43,659 nucleotides of DNA, taken from contig CAUJEE010000003.1 in assembly GCA_963169215.1 (NCBI GenBank), forward strand, positions 1-43,659. The letters run 5' to 3'. A program made the position numbers and the translations under genes. Below are positions 43,328 through 43,659 of the stretch, in pieces. Under the pieces are notes generated by a model. It ran no database searches. It was not told where the DNA came from and saw nothing but the letters and a program-made list of their open reading frames with translations. Positions within the stretch are counted from its first letter, which is position 1; each line of letters opens with the position of its first letter. Source of the stretch: Actinomycetota bacterium. Lineage in GTDB: Bacteria > Actinomycetota > Acidimicrobiia > Acidimicrobiales > Ilumatobacteraceae.

Positions 43328-43591
43328 ATGCAATCCACCCCCGCCCTGCCCACCGACGATTCCACCACCGCGTGGATGCGGCTGGGCAACTGCCGCAACT
43401 ACCCGCCGGCGACGTTCTTCCCCAGCGACGGAGTAGGAGTCGACCGGGCGCGCAAGATCTGCAACGGCTGCCCGGTGCTCGACACCTGTCTGGAGTACGC
43501 CCTCGACCAGCGCATCGAGCACGGCGTGTGGGGCGGGTGCAGCGAGCGCGAGCGGCGCCGCATCCTCAAGCGGCGCAAGATCTCGGTCTGA
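43328..43591 (+). CDS. WhiB-family iron-sulfur transcription factor
   Basis: 87 aa from ATG 43328, which has AAGGAG 7 bases upstream; the ORF-track start at 43271 is too early. Four cluster Cys are at 22, 45, 48 and 54 (C...CxxC...C), followed by the turn GVWGG and a basic tail 'SERERRRILKRRK' for DNA contact. A fifth Cys (Cys71) directly follows GVWGG, where most family members have Leu, Met or Thr. These proteins bind a [4Fe-4S] cluster and the primary sigma factor. The subclass cannot be fixed; it is of the short WhiB1/WhiB2-like type. Confidence 0.95.
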   Translation: MQSTPALPTDDSTTAWMRLGNCRNYPPATFFPSDGVGVDRARKICNGCPVLDTCLEYALDQRIEHGVWGGCSERERRRILKRRKISV

Positions 43592-43659
43592 GCTAGGAGA
43601 CTGCTGAGCAAATCTCGCTGAGGGTGCTCGCGATTTTCGTCGGGATGGAAAAGAATGGT
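43592..43659. other. Right-edge sequence
   Basis: 68 bases after whiB. GAGCA and TGCTC could form a 5-bp stem about 15 bases apart; otherwise nothing is recognisable before the window ends. Confidence 0.3.

Overview
This is high-GC actinobacterial chromosome. The evidence is a WhiB-family gene, the actinobacteria-specific ribosomal protein bS22, F420-type enzymes (a PPOX/F420 protein and an FrhB-like protein), SenX3-RegX3-like phosphate signalling, and the core order tatD-x-rsmA-ispE / glmU-prs-rplY-pth-mfd. The 11-bp PHO-box architecture and the overall gene style fit a deep-branching lineage such as Acidimicrobiia; that placement is inference. I see no insertion sequences, phage genes, CRISPR arrays, rRNA or signs of recent transfer. 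No gap between genes exceeds about 210 bases.

Layout. (1) 1-9212 is mostly plus-strand housekeeping: a partial thioesterase-like gene (minus), metG, tatD, a small membrane-anchored RlpA-like protein where other actinobacteria carry rpfB, rsmA, ispE, the tiny bS22 gene (minus), tRNA-Gln(UUG), a truncated glmU, prs, rplY and pth. (2) 9251-14932: a large lipoprotein with a gluzincin-type zinc-peptidase motif lies divergent to mfd. (3) 14988-18234: an unknown gene, then the alkylation-repair pair ada-alkA fusion / ogt, and a PPOX-family protein. (4) 18281-23649: deoxynucleoside catabolism, with deoA (plus), alaX, deoC, a catalytic aldehyde dehydrogenase and an overlapping catalytically empty ALDH-like protein. 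(5) 23697-26390: an AT-rich 16-bp inverted repeat, an acyl-CoA dehydrogenase and an unknown gene. (6) 26439-30363: the nitrogen operon amtB-glnB-glnD with a GlnR-like direct repeat upstream. (7) 30552-34086: an FrhB-like iron-sulfur protein, an HSL-family hydrolase and an MFS transporter. (8) 34170-43119: a complete phosphate module on the minus strand (small ORF-ppk, then pstS-pstC-pstA-pstB-phoU-senX3-regX3), with a four-unit PHO box before pstS and a 14-bp hairpin between pstS and pstC. (9) A whiB gene closes the window.

How the parts work together. The Pho cluster puts uptake (PstSCAB), the flux sensor (PhoU), the kinase and regulator (SenX3-RegX3) and polyphosphate storage (Ppk) side by side. 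Most of the coding overlaps are start/stop overlaps, which suggests translational coupling. DeoA and DeoC take thymidine towards acetaldehyde, and the ALDH pair next door could oxidise that acetaldehyde. AmtB, PII and GlnD form the standard ammonium-sensing set.

The points I find most worth checking are these: the pair of overlapping ALDH genes that looks like a split ALDH16; a GlmU that stops just before its acetyltransferase active site; the RlpA-like protein in the rpfB slot; a SenX3-like kinase without membrane segments; the PHO box and the pstS/pstC hairpin; repeated TANNNT boxes 6-10 bases before start codons (probable leaderless transcription); and several T-less stem-loops that enclose stop codons.
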